From an uncultured Novosphingobium sp. (GTDB taxonomy: Bacteria; Pseudomonadota; Alphaproteobacteria; Sphingomonadales; Sphingomonadaceae): 13,303 bases of DNA. Each line of letters begins with the position of its first letter. The first letter of the stretch is position 1. The position numbers and the translations under genes were made by a program. The stretch covers positions 1 through 13,303 of the forward strand of contig CALCQB010000380.1 of the NCBI GenBank assembly GCA_937897535.1, written 5' to 3'. Below, piece after piece: positions 1 through 6,997 of this stretch. The notes under the pieces are model-generated. The model ran no database searches, had not been told where the DNA came from, and saw only the letters and a program-made list of their open reading frames with translations.

Positions 1-711
1 AACGCGATGCACCCGCGCTGCGATATCTGGATCGTGATGGGCAAGACCGATTTCAGCGCCCCGCGCCATGCCCAGCACTCGCAGATCCTGGTTGAGCCCA
101 AGACCCCCGGGATCACGATCGTCCGCCACCAGACCGTGTTCGGATCGCACAATTCGCCCGGCGGAGAGTGCGAACTGCGCTTCGACAACGTCCGCGTGCC
201 CAAGGGCAACCTGATCCTGGGCGAGGGCCGCGGGTTCGAGATCGCGCAGGGCCGCCTCGGGCCGGGCCGGATCCATCACTGCATGCGCTCGATCGGCCAG
301 GCCCAGCGCGCGCTGGAAATCATGGCGCGGCGGGCCGACAGCCGGGTCGCGTTCGGCAAGAAGCTGGCCGACCAGTCGAGCATCCGGCAGGACATTGCCA
401 AGAGCTTCTGCGAGATCGAGATGTCGCGGTTGCTGACGCTGAAAGCCGCCGATGCGATGGACCGCTATGGCAACAAGGTCGCCAAGGACCTGATCGCCGC
501 GATCAAGGTGGTCGCGCCGCAGATGGCCCAGACCGTCTGCGACCGCGCGATCCAGGTCCATGGCGGGATGGGGGTTTCGGATGATACCCCGATCGCGCGG
601 TTCTTCACGCTCAACCGCTTCGTGCGGATCGCCGATGGCCCGGACGAGGTGCACATGAGCCAGCTCGGCAAGGCCAAGATCAAGGAATATGTGGCGATGA
701 ACGAGCGGTAG
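1..711 (+). CDS. Acyl-CoA dehydrogenase, C-terminal part (5' end outside window)
   Basis: FAD-dependent acyl-CoA dehydrogenase, expected to introduce a trans-2 double bond into an acyl-CoA in the cytoplasm. The reading frame is open to base 1, so the start lies upstream; the ATG at 7 is probably internal. About 236 residues remain, covering the end of the middle beta domain (FDNVRVP, then the loop LILGEGRGFEIAQGRLGPGR) and the whole C-terminal four-helix domain, including the conserved QVHGGMGVSDDTPIARFF stretch. The segment RIADGPDEVH near the end corresponds to the Y-E-G-T/N region that carries the catalytic base in MCAD-like enzymes. Here Asp stands where MCAD has Glu, as I recall for the ACAD10/ACAD11 and FadE-like branch. 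The family is secure; the substrate is not, and the nearby CoA-transferase and alcohol dehydrogenase do not settle it. Confidence 0.93.
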   Translation, partial: NAMHPRCDIWIVMGKTDFSAPRHAQHSQILVEPKTPGITIVRHQTVFGSHNSPGGECELRFDNVRVPKGNLILGEGRGFEIAQGRLGPGRIHHCMRSIGQAQRALEIMARRADSRVAFGKKLADQSSIRQDIAKSFCEIEMSRLLTLKAADAMDRYGNKVAKDLIAAIKVVAPQMAQTVCDRAIQVHGGMGVSDDTPIARFFTLNRFVRIADGPDEVHMSQLGKAKIKEYVAMNER

Positions 712-736
712 GCTGACACGGCGGCCGCCTCCTGTA

Positions 737-839
737 CCGTCCATCCTGAGCTTGTCGAAGGATTGTCCTTTTCTTCGGGTTCGGTCCTCTGGGCACAAAG
801 CAAAAGCGATGCTTCGACAAGCTCAGCATGAGCGGGTTT
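737..839. repeat. Dispersed inverted-repeat element, copy 1
   Basis: The element carries a 20-bp inverted repeat (arms 742-761 and 811-830, 18 of 20 positions pairing) built on CTGAGCTTGTCGAAG, with a central spacer of about 49 bases. The same flanks (CCGTCCATCC on the left, AGCATGAGCGGGTTT on the right) recur in a second copy at 8771-8871. It fills the gap between the acyl-CoA dehydrogenase stop and the alcohol dehydrogenase start. It looks like a REP/BIME-type palindromic repeat. Similar CTTGTCGAAG palindromes are, from memory, common between genes in sphingomonads. The RNA could fold into a hairpin and weaken read-through between the two genes. Confidence 0.85.
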
Positions 840-867
840 GGGGCGCATTTGGGAGCAAGTCAGAACC

Positions 868-1908
868 ATGAACGCCCTGCGATACCACGGCGCGCGCGAT
901 GTGCGGTTCGAGGCGATGGACGATCCCACGCCGCAATCGGACCGCGACGCCATCGTCAAGGTCACCGCCTGCTCGATCTGCGGTTCGGACCTCCACATCT
1001 ACCACGGCCACGGCTTCTCCGAAGACATGGGATTCTGCGTCGGGCACGAGGCGGTGGGCGAAGTGGTCGAGATCGGGCGCGGGGTGCACCGGCTGAAAGT
1101 CGGCGACCGGGTGATGCTGCCCGCCGCGGTCGGCTGCGGATCGTGCCGTTCGTGCCTGGCGGGCAATGTCGCCAACTGCGAGTTCAATGCCGGTTCGTGC
1201 TATGGTTTATCCGCGAAGTTGCAAGGCTCGCAAGCCGAAGCAGTGCGGGTCCCGGCAGCGGATATGAACGCGGTGCCGGTGCCCGACGGCGTCTCTATGG
1301 AACAGGCGCTGATGATGACTGATGCGCTCGCCACCGCCTGGTTCGGCGCGCGGCAGGCCGACATCAAGCCGGGATCGAGCGTCGCGGTGATCGGGCTGGG
1401 TCCGATCGGGCTGATGGCGGTCGACAGCGCCTTCGTGATGGGCGCGCACGTGGTTTATGCGATCGACCCGGTGCCCGAGCGGCGGGCGATGGCCGAAGCA
1501 TCGGGCGCGATCGCGCTCCACCCGGATGAAGCGCGAGAGCGGATCAAGCAGGACACTCACGGCAACAAACTCGACTGCGTGGTCGAGGTGGTCGGCAGCG
1601 ACGCCACGGTCGATTTCGCGCTGCGCCTGGTCAAGCGGCGCGGGACGGTTTCGGTGATCGGCGTCCAGCAGAGCCGCCGCTTCGCCTTCCCGCTCGAACG
1701 CGCCTTCGCCGCCGGGCTGACCTTCCGGGTCGGCACCTGCTCGGTTCCCGAAGAACTCACCGCGCTGTTTCCGCTGGTTCAGTCGGGCCGACTCAAGCCC
1801 GAACGCTATGTCAGCCACCGCCTGCCGCTCAGCGAGGGAGCCGAAGCCTACCGTCTGTTCGAAGCGCGTGAAGCGGGGGCGCTCAAGATGGTGCTATTGC
1901 CCCAATAG
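868..1908 (+). CDS. Zinc-dependent alcohol dehydrogenase family protein (MDR superfamily)
   Basis: Medium-chain, NAD(P)-dependent alcohol/polyol-type dehydrogenase of 346 residues, a normal length. The GroES-like N-terminal domain has the catalytic zinc set Cys38 (in CSICGSD), His60 and Glu61 (VGHEAVGE), and a complete structural zinc lobe, Cys90, Cys93, Cys96 and Cys104. The Rossmann domain has G-L-G-P-I-G at 176-181 and an acidic Asp200 at the end of the second strand, which favours NAD over NADP. The ATG at 868 is chosen over an in-frame TTG at 838 because the protein then begins in the usual family way (MNALRYHG), a GGGAG motif lies 12 bases upstream, and the TTG falls inside the repeat element. 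The substrate cannot be told from sequence; sorbitol, threonine or formaldehyde-type relatives share these motifs. Confidence 0.9.
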   Translation: MNALRYHGARDVRFEAMDDPTPQSDRDAIVKVTACSICGSDLHIYHGHGFSEDMGFCVGHEAVGEVVEIGRGVHRLKVGDRVMLPAAVGCGSCRSCLAGNVANCEFNAGSCYGLSAKLQGSQAEAVRVPAADMNAVPVPDGVSMEQALMMTDALATAWFGARQADIKPGSSVAVIGLGPIGLMAVDSAFVMGAHVVYAIDPVPERRAMAEASGAIALHPDEARERIKQDTHGNKLDCVVEVVGSDATVDFALRLVKRRGTVSVIGVQQSRRFAFPLERAFAAGLTFRVGTCSVPEELTALFPLVQSGRLKPERYVSHRLPLSEGAEAYRLFEAREAGALKMVLLPQ

Positions 1909-1951
1909 CCATTAGGCATGGCCAGAGCGGGCTGCTAACCGCGGTTCCGGC

Positions 1952-2524
1952 ATGCCGAGCGAATCCTCCGAACCGCCAGCCTCGCTGGAACGCGCCGCGC
2001 TGTCGCGCGCGCTGGCCCGGGTGGCGTTGCAAGACCGCAAGGCGCTTGAAGAAGTTTACCGGCGCACCTCGCGGAAGCTTTTCGGGATCTGCCTGCGTAT
2101 CTTTGGAGAACGTGCCGCTGCGGAGGATGCCATGCAGGAAGTCTATCTGACGATCTGGCACCGCGCTGGCAGTTTCGATCCGGAGCGCGGCAATCCGATC
2201 ACCTGGCTGGCTGTGCTGACCCGCAACCGCGCGATCGATCTGCTCCGCAGGTCCGGGCGCCGCCCGACTGCACCGATCGAGCTGGCCGAGATGGTCGCCG
2301 ATCCAGCGCCCGATCCCGAAGCCGTCTTGCTGCAACATGGCGACGATGCCCGGATCGTCCGCTGCATCGAAGCGCTGGCGCAAAGCGATGCTGCGATCAT
2401 CCGCACCGCCTTCTTCGAAGGGGTGACCTATGCCGAACTGGCTGAACGGATCGCGATGCCTTTGGGTACGATCAAGAGCCGGATCCGCCGCGCCTTGCTC
2501 AAACTGCGGGATTGCTTGGCATGA
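1952..2524 (+). CDS. ECF-type RNA polymerase sigma factor (SigK-like)
   Basis: Small sigma-70 family factor of 190 residues with only regions 2 and 4, the mark of extracytoplasmic-function sigma factors. Region 2 spans about residues 34-102 (AAAEDAMQEVYLTIWHRAGSF, then ITWLAVLTRNRAIDLLRR, which contacts the -10 element). Region 4 spans about 133-187 with the helix-turn-helix VTYAELAERIAMPLGTIKSR that reads the -35 element. The stop overlaps the start of the anti-sigma gene in an ATGA junction, so the pair should be translationally coupled. The start at 1952 has no strong Shine-Dalgarno sequence. No clear copy of the promoter seen before the fasciclin gene lies upstream, so autoregulation is not evident. 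The SigK-like assignment rests on the RskA-type partner and the fasciclin neighbour. Confidence 0.93.
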   Translation: MPSESSEPPASLERAALSRALARVALQDRKALEEVYRRTSRKLFGICLRIFGERAAAEDAMQEVYLTIWHRAGSFDPERGNPITWLAVLTRNRAIDLLRRSGRRPTAPIELAEMVADPAPDPEAVLLQHGDDARIVRCIEALAQSDAAIIRTAFFEGVTYAELAERIAMPLGTIKSRIRRALLKLRDCLA

Positions 2525-3180
2525 CCGATGACGACGATCTGCTGGCCGCCGAACTGGCGATGGGGCTGAGCGACGATCCGGTGCTGGCCGTGCGCCGGGC
2601 CCGCGACGCCGAGTTCGCCGCGCGGGTCGCGTGGTGGGAACAGTGGCTCGCCGGGTTGGCGCTGCCGCTGGAACAGGCCTCGGCACCGGATCTGTGGCCG
2701 CGCATCGCTGCGCGGCTGCCGCAGAACGACAATGCCGGCGGACTGCTGCGCTGGAAGCTGATCTGCGGCGGCTTGACGGCGGTATCGGCGCTCTGTCTGT
2801 TCCTGCTGGCCCAGCGCCCAGAGGTTACGCTGCCACCGCCAGCCGGGGCCCCGCAGGTCGCCAGCCTGTCGGGGAAATCGGGCAGCGCGCTGGCGATCAG
2901 CTATGACAGCACCACGCGGCGCCTGACGGTTGCGCCGGTCCAGCTCGATCCGGGACCGGGCGATGCCGAACTGTGGGTGATTCCGGTCGGGTCGAGCGAG
3001 GCCATTTCGCTTGGGGTGATCGACGCGGGGCGGCCCGTAACGCACCAGCTGGCACCGGCCCAGGCTCGGCTGGTTGCCGCCGGAGCAACCTTTGCGATCT
3101 CGCTCGAGCCGCGCGGCGGATCGCCAACCGGGCATGCAACCGGACCGATTGTCGCCAGCGGCAAACTGGTCGAAACCTGA
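2521..3180 (+). CDS. Membrane anti-sigma factor, RskA / anti-sigma-K type
   Basis: Predicted single-pass inner-membrane protein of 219 residues that should hold the upstream ECF sigma factor inactive. The N-terminal cytoplasmic part (about 1-77) begins with an acidic helix and the ELAMGLSDD stretch, like the LAxGxL start of RskA proteins. It has no HxxxCxxC zinc motif, so it is not a ZAS-type anti-sigma. One hydrophobic helix spans about 78-97. The C-terminal periplasmic RskA domain (about 110-219) has the family features ELWVIPVG and ISLGVID. The ATG at 2521 is chosen because it overlaps the sigma stop (ATGA); an in-frame TTG at 2512 is less likely. By analogy with mycobacterial RskA, release of the sigma factor would need regulated cleavage of this protein, which is inference here. 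Confidence 0.88.
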   Translation: MTDDDDLLAAELAMGLSDDPVLAVRRARDAEFAARVAWWEQWLAGLALPLEQASAPDLWPRIAARLPQNDNAGGLLRWKLICGGLTAVSALCLFLLAQRPEVTLPPPAGAPQVASLSGKSGSALAISYDSTTRRLTVAPVQLDPGPGDAELWVIPVGSSEAISLGVIDAGRPVTHQLAPAQARLVAAGATFAISLEPRGGSPTGHATGPIVASGKLVET

Positions 3181-3197
3181 TTTTTCTTTGGCTGGAT

Positions 3198-3225
3198 GCA
3201 TCCGCCGGGTAATTCGCGACGTAAC
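3198..3225 (+). promoter_or_regulatory. Candidate ECF sigma-dependent promoter of the fasciclin gene
   Basis: GCATCC at 3198-3203 and CGTAAC at 3220-3225 are separated by 16 bases. This resembles the SigK-type promoter recalled from mycobacteria (CCATCC, 16-17 bases, CGAAT). It lies 48 bases before the fasciclin start codon, giving a leader of roughly 40 bases, and just after the anti-sigma stop. It is called by eye, so it is a candidate only. Confidence 0.5.
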
Positions 3226-3273
3226 TTGAATGCTGGTGCGATTGGACGCCCGGCATCCAAGGAGAATCTTCCG

Positions 3274-3834
3274 ATGAAGCTCAAGCTCGTTCTTGCCGCT
3301 ACTGCGCTGTCGCTGGTTGTCGCCCCGGCCATGGCCGGCACCATGATGCACGGCGGCAATCCGATGGTCGGCGGTGCAGCCATGTATCCCACCAGGAACA
3401 TCATTGAAAATGCAGTCAATTCGAAAGACCACACCACACTGGTCGCAGCAGTCAAGGCGGCCGGTCTGGTCGACACACTGTCGAGCCCGGGACCGTTCAC
3501 GGTTTTCGCGCCGACCAATGCCGCCTTTGCGCGGCTGCCGGCCGGCACGGTCGACACCCTGCTCAAGCCTGAAAACAAGGGCACGCTGACTACCGTGTTG
3601 ACCTACCACGTGGTCGCCGGCCGGGTCACCAGCGGCGATCTGGTCAAGCTGATCAAGGCTGGACACGGCAAGGCCGTGATCACGACTGTCAGCGGCGGAA
3701 AACTGACCGCCAGGCTGATGGGCAAGAACGTGGTCCTGGTCGATGCGAAAGGCGGAACGGCGACCGTCACAACCGCCAATGTCATCCAGTCCAACGGCGT
3801 CATTCACGTGATCAACCGCGTGCTGCTGCCATAA
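3274..3834 (+). CDS. Secreted fasciclin (FAS1) domain protein
   Basis: Exported protein of 186 residues. A signal peptide of about 21 residues (MKLKLVLAATALSLVVAPAMA, cleavage after AMA) is followed by a short Met/Gly-rich linker and one FAS1 domain (about 40-186). Landmarks are the H1 box GPFTVFAPTNAAF (73-85), the YH pair at 111-112, and the H2 box SNGVIHVINRVLLP at the C terminus. FAS1 domains mediate adhesion or extracellular matrix contact; the bacterial role is poorly defined. The ATG at 3274 is chosen over an upstream in-frame start at 3196 because AAGGAG (3259-3264) sits 9 bases before it and a proper signal peptide follows. Downstream of the sigma/anti-sigma pair and behind an ECF-like promoter, it is the likely target gene, as MPT70/MPT83 are for SigK in mycobacteria. 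Confidence 0.93.
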   Translation: MKLKLVLAATALSLVVAPAMAGTMMHGGNPMVGGAAMYPTRNIIENAVNSKDHTTLVAAVKAAGLVDTLSSPGPFTVFAPTNAAFARLPAGTVDTLLKPENKGTLTTVLTYHVVAGRVTSGDLVKLIKAGHGKAVITTVSGGKLTARLMGKNVVLVDAKGGTATVTTANVIQSNGVIHVINRVLLP

Positions 3835-3875
3835 ATACGAGTCTTGCGTGGGTGACATCCTGCCCGCGCCTGGAC

Positions 3876-3913
3876 GAGCCTCGCCGGTCTAACCCCTCCC
3901 GCCGGCGAGGCTC
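3876..3913. terminator. Bidirectional hairpin between convergent fasciclin and leuA genes
   Basis: Perfect 12-bp inverted repeat: GAGCCTCGCCGG at 3876-3887 and its complement at 3902-3913, with a 14-base loop. It lies between the stop of the fasciclin gene (3834) and the stop of leuA (3920, other strand). Position and stem strength suit a shared terminator. There is no T-tract on either side, so intrinsic termination would be non-canonical. Confidence 0.6.
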
Positions 3914-3919
3914 AACGTC

Positions 3920-5596
3920 CTAGCTCCGCGCCGCACCGTTGGCCGCGCTCAGTACCGCACGGACACTGGCGGTGGCGATGTCCTCGTCGATGCCGACGCC
4001 CCAGACGGTCTTGCCGTCGGGGCCGGTGCATTCGACATAGGCCGCAGCGCGCGCGTCCGATCCGGCGGTCATCGCGTGTTCGGTATAGTCCTTGACCTCA
4101 AGCGTCACCCCGAAGGTTTCGCCAATGGTGGCGACGACCGAGCTGATCAGGCCATTGCCGCGTCCCGAAACCGATTGTTCGCGATCGTCGACCGCGATCT
4201 TGCCGGCGAACAGCCGGGTGCCGTCGGCGGCTTTCGACTCCTCATAATCGAGCAGCTGGAAGTGCTGCGGAGTGTTTAGGTGATAGACCCGCTGGAACAC
4301 CTGCCAGATATCGTCCGCAAACAGCTCACGGCCGACTTCGTCGGCCAGTTGCTGGACGTGGCCGGAGAAATGCGCCTGCATCTTCTTGGGCAGTTTGAGG
4401 CCCTGGTCCTGTTCGAGCACCCAGGCGAACCCGCCCTTGCCTGACTGCGAATTGACCCGGATCACCGCCTCGTAATCGCGGCCAAGATCGGCCGGATCGA
4501 TCGGCAGGTAGGGCATTTCCCAGGACTCGTCGTTCTGCTGCTCGCGCGCGGCAAAACCCTTCTTGATCGCGTCCTGATGGCTGCCGGAAAACGAGGTATA
4601 GACCAGCTCGCCCACGTAAGGATGGCGCGGATGAATCGGCAACTGGTTGCAGTATTCAACGGTCTTGGCGATCGCATCGATGTCCGAGAAATCGAGTCCC
4701 GGATCAACACCTTGGGTGTACATGTTCAGGGCAACTGTAACGAGATCGCAGTTACCGGTCCGCTCGCCATTGCCGAACAGGCAGCCTTCGACCCGGTCGC
4801 CGCCGGCCATCAGCCCGAGCTCGCAGGCGGCAATGCCGGTGCCACGATCGTTGTGGGTATGCAGGCTGATCACCACGCTGTCACGGTTGGGGATCAGCCG
4901 CCCGAACAGCTCGATCTGGTCGGCATAGATGTTTGGTGTCGCGCACTCGACCGTGGCTGGCAGGTTGAAGATGATCGGCTTGTCCGGCGTCGGACGCAGG
5001 ACGTCCATCACCGCCGCACAGACTTCGACCGAGTATTCGACCTCGGCGGTCGAGAAAGTCTCAGGGCTGTATTCGAACACCCAGTCGGTGCCGTGGTACT
5101 TGGCCGCCTGATCGCGCAGGACCATCGCACCCTCGATCGCGATCGCCTTGATCTGCTCCTTGGTCATCCCGAATACCACCCGGCGCCAGACCGGCGAGAC
5201 CGCGTTGTAGAGGTGAACGATCGCGGTCTTCGCGCCTTCGAGACTGGCAAAGCTGGTCTCAATCAGGTCGCGACGCGATTGGGTCAGGACCTGGACCGAG
5301 ACATCGTCAGGGATCTTGCCATCCTTGACCAGGCCCGAAATGAAATCGAAATCGGTCGCGCCGCTGGCGGGAAAGCCGACCTCGATCTCCTTGCAGCCAA
5401 CCTTGAGCAGCAGGTCGAAGAACCGCATCTTCTTTTCCGCGCCCATCGGATCGATCAGCGCCTGATTGCCATCGCGCAGGTCGGTCGAGAGCCAGCGCGG
5501 GGCCTTGGTGATGACCTGGCCGGGCCACTGGCGGTCAGGCAGGTTGATTTGCGGGAAGGGGCGGTACTTGGCCGCGGGGTTCTTCAGCATGGTCAT
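3920..5596 (-). CDS. leuA: 2-isopropylmalate synthase, long form
   Basis: First committed step of leucine synthesis: condenses acetyl-CoA with 2-oxoisovalerate to 2-isopropylmalate in the cytoplasm. Its 558 residues match the longer class of LeuA (as in actinobacteria and many alphaproteobacteria). The N-terminal TIM barrel has STDLRDGNQALIDPM (37-51, with Arg41 and metal-binding Asp42), LHTHNDRGTG (245-254, metal-binding His246 and His248) and the GNGERTGNCDL loop (275-285). A linker leads to the C-terminal LeuA regulatory domain (about 430-555), the site of leucine feedback in the family. Two Met codons (1 and 3) could start; neither has a strong Shine-Dalgarno sequence. The 174 bases upstream hold a Leu-rich leader ORF and competing hairpins, so leucine-responsive attenuation is likely. 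ilvC, of the same pathway group, lies at the far end of the window but not in one operon. Confidence 0.97.
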   Translation of the reverse strand: MTMLKNPAAKYRPFPQINLPDRQWPGQVITKAPRWLSTDLRDGNQALIDPMGAEKKMRFFDLLLKVGCKEIEVGFPASGATDFDFISGLVKDGKIPDDVSVQVLTQSRRDLIETSFASLEGAKTAIVHLYNAVSPVWRRVVFGMTKEQIKAIAIEGAMVLRDQAAKYHGTDWVFEYSPETFSTAEVEYSVEVCAAVMDVLRPTPDKPIIFNLPATVECATPNIYADQIELFGRLIPNRDSVVISLHTHNDRGTGIAACELGLMAGGDRVEGCLFGNGERTGNCDLVTVALNMYTQGVDPGLDFSDIDAIAKTVEYCNQLPIHPRHPYVGELVYTSFSGSHQDAIKKGFAAREQQNDESWEMPYLPIDPADLGRDYEAVIRVNSQSGKGGFAWVLEQDQGLKLPKKMQAHFSGHVQQLADEVGRELFADDIWQVFQRVYHLNTPQHFQLLDYEESKAADGTRLFAGKIAVDDREQSVSGRGNGLISSVVATIGETFGVTLEVKDYTEHAMTAGSDARAAAYVECTGPDGKTVWGVGIDEDIATASVRAVLSAANGAARS

Positions 5597-5639
5597 AGCG
5601 GGTACTCGAATTGGCAGTGCGACAGTGGGGCGAAGGTCC

Positions 5640-5678
5640 CTTGAGCGGCGCTGCGTGCCGCTTCAAGCGCACGCCAGC
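5640..5678 (-). promoter_or_regulatory. Candidate leuA attenuator: two mutually exclusive hairpins
   Basis: On the leuA strand, just after the leader-peptide stop, two hairpins compete. Hairpin 1 pairs 5678-5669 (GCTGGCGTGC) with 5658-5650 (GCACGCAGC), with one bulged G. Hairpin 2 pairs 5667-5657 (CTTGAAGCGGC) with 5649-5640 (GCCGCTCAAG), with one bulged A and a 7-base loop. Hairpin 1's right arm overlaps hairpin 2's left arm and fills its loop, so only one can form. A ribosome resting on the leader stop would cover the left arm of hairpin 1 and allow hairpin 2. A ribosome stalled at the Leu codons would leave hairpin 1 free to form. Hairpin 2 lacks a T-tract, the weakest point of the call. 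Confidence 0.55.
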
Positions 5679-5729
5679 TTACGCCCAAGGGCGGATAAGT
5701 CGCAGGGTAAGGCCAAGAGTGCGGATCAT
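5679..5729 (-). CDS. Leu-rich leader peptide of leuA (leuL-like)
   Basis: Short ORF of 16 codons plus TAA, encoding MIRTLGLTLRLIRPWA. Leu occupies residues 5, 7, 9 and 11 and Ile residues 2 and 12, so 6 of 16 codons call for branched-chain amino acids. Three of the four Leu codons are CTT, unlike the CTG/CTC-dominated usage of the flanking genes, which fits a ribosome-stalling sensor. It ends 82 bases before the leuA start and is followed at once by competing hairpins. The last Leu codon (5699-5697) sits at the base of a small hairpin (CTTA/TAAG plus CGCC/GGCG, 5699-5678). The ribosome site is weak (AAGG close to the ATG). A chance ORF of this length is possible, but the Leu spacing, codon choice and position argue for a real leader. 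Confidence 0.62.
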   Translation of the reverse strand: MIRTLGLTLRLIRPWA

Positions 5730-5737
5730 GGCCTTGG

Positions 5738-5766
5738 CCTATGCCGAGCAGGGCAGGGCTTGTAAA
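5738..5766 (-). promoter_or_regulatory. Candidate promoter of the leuA leader transcript
   Basis: TTTACA (5766-5761) and CATAGG (5743-5738) are spaced by 17 bases on the leuA strand, beginning right after the stop of the upstream transporter gene. The -35 differs from TTGACA at one base; the -10 is a poor match to TATAAT. A start about 7 bases on would place the leader ATG almost at the 5' end. An 8-bp inverted repeat (AGGCCAAG 5740-5733 with CTTGGCCT 5717-5710) flanks the leader start. Tentative. Confidence 0.3.
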
Positions 5767-5770
5767 GAGG

Positions 5771-6997
5771 CTAGGCTTCGGCCCAGTCGATCGGCTCGAC
5801 CCGGCGGATCATCACGCCCCAGAACAGCGCCCCGGCCAGCGCGACCCCGGCGGCGAACAGGAAGGCGGTGCGGTAATCGCCGGTTGCGTCGATCAGCACG
5901 CCCGTGAGCAACGGGCCGACCACGCCCGATATCCCGCCCGCGCCGTTCTGCAGTCCGATCCATTTGCCCGCTCCACCGGGTCCGGCGAGGGTTTGCCCAA
6001 CGGTGAAAGTCCCGATCGGCCCGAGCCCGATCGAGATCGAATAGCCGAGCAGTCCGGCGATCGCGAGCCGCGGATCACCCAGCGAACAGGCCAGCATGCA
6101 CAGCATCGCGATCAGCGAAGAGGCGACTGTCACGCTCTTGCGCAGCCGCGGGGCATCGCCGCCGCGCGCGATCAGGCGGTCGACATAAGGTCCGCCGATC
6201 AGGTTGATCAGCGCCCCGATCAGATAGATTGCCCCGGCCAGCCAGGCCATCTGCTGCATCGAAAAGCCCTGCTGCTTGACCAGATAGAGCGGCAGCCACG
6301 ACAGCACGATGAAATAGGGATAGTTCGAACAGAACATCCCCAGCACCGCCCCCCAGGTTTCGCGCCGTGCCAGCATCCGGGCATAGCTGGGGGCGGGGGC
6401 TGGCGCGTCCAGCGGCTGGATCGCGGCCTTTGCCCCGCGGGTCAGCGTCAGCCACGGCACCAGCCACAGCAGCGACAGCCCGCCGAACACGAAGAACAGC
6501 GCGTGCCAGCCGAGCGCCGCGACCAGCAGTCCGCCAAGCAGCACCCCGGCGCCGTTGCCCAGCATTAGCCCCGCACCGACGAGGCCATTGGCTGCGCCGA
6601 GCCGCTCCTTCGGCAATGCCATGGCGAGCAGCTTCGAGGTGGCCGGAAAGCCGGCGCTTTCGCCCAGGCCAAGCAACAGGCGCAGGACAAACAGCGTGGC
6701 GAACCCGCCGGCCAGCCCGGTCAGAATGGTGGCCAGCGACCATATCGCGAGCGCAAGTGCAAGGGTGCGGTAGGCGTCGATCTTTTCGATCACCCACCCG
6801 GCCAGCAGGTGTCCCGGAACATAGGTCCAGAAGAAGGCCGACATCAGCAGGCCGATCTGGGTGTTGCTGAGTTGCAGCTCGTCCTTGATCAGCGGCGCGG
6901 CGGTGGCGAAGTTCCCGCGATCGAGCGCATGGATGAAAACCGCCAGCGCGATCATCACGACAAGGGGCGTCGCCGCCCGCTGAACTTTCCCCACCAT
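5771..6997 (-). CDS. MFS transporter, anion:cation symporter (ACS)-like
   Basis: Inner-membrane secondary transporter of 408 residues with about 12 hydrophobic segments, split by a central cytoplasmic loop near 185-212 (TRGAKAAIQPLDAPAPAPS). The start resembles the ACS family of organic-anion carriers (hexuronate, galactonate and similar): FIHALDRGNFATAAPLI in TM1 and RLLLGLGESAGFPATSKLLA near TM4. The usual charged loop after TM2 (GxLaDrxG) is altered to GWVIEKIDAYRT. The ATG at 6997 is used; a GTG two codons upstream (7003) has a better-placed AAGGAA (8-base spacing) and may be the true start. An uninterrupted frame upstream to 8227 is antisense to the hydrolase and lacks transporter character, so it is excluded. 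The gene is divergent from the hydrolase gene across about 108 bases, so a shared regulator or substrate is possible. The substrate is unknown. Confidence 0.9.
   Translation of the reverse strand: MVGKVQRAATPLVVMIALAVFIHALDRGNFATAAPLIKDELQLSNTQIGLLMSAFFWTYVPGHLLAGWVIEKIDAYRTLALALAIWSLATILTGLAGGFATLFVLRLLLGLGESAGFPATSKLLAMALPKERLGAANGLVGAGLMLGNGAGVLLGGLLVAALGWHALFFVFGGLSLLWLVPWLTLTRGAKAAIQPLDAPAPAPSYARMLARRETWGAVLGMFCSNYPYFIVLSWLPLYLVKQQGFSMQQMAWLAGAIYLIGALINLIGGPYVDRLIARGGDAPRLRKSVTVASSLIAMLCMLACSLGDPRLAIAGLLGYSISIGLGPIGTFTVGQTLAGPGGAGKWIGLQNGAGGISGVVGPLLTGVLIDATGDYRTAFLFAAGVALAGALFWGVMIRRVEPIDWAEA

Noticed and set aside
838..867. TTG start for the alcohol dehydrogenase
   Set aside because: It lies inside the repeat element and adds residues not typical of the family; the ATG at 868 is better.
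3253..3258. Second CATCC motif as an ECF -35 element
   Set aside because: It runs directly into the ribosome binding site of the fasciclin gene, leaving no room for a -10 element and leader.
2428..3858. Long minus-strand ORF (476 codons) across the sigma, anti-sigma and fasciclin genes
   Set aside because: Its translation is low-complexity, rich in Arg, Gln and His, with no domain, and three convincing genes occupy the other strand.
4577..5644. Long plus-strand ORF (355 codons) opposite leuA
   Set aside because: Antisense shadow of leuA with no recognisable motif; composition typical of a mirrored GC-rich gene.
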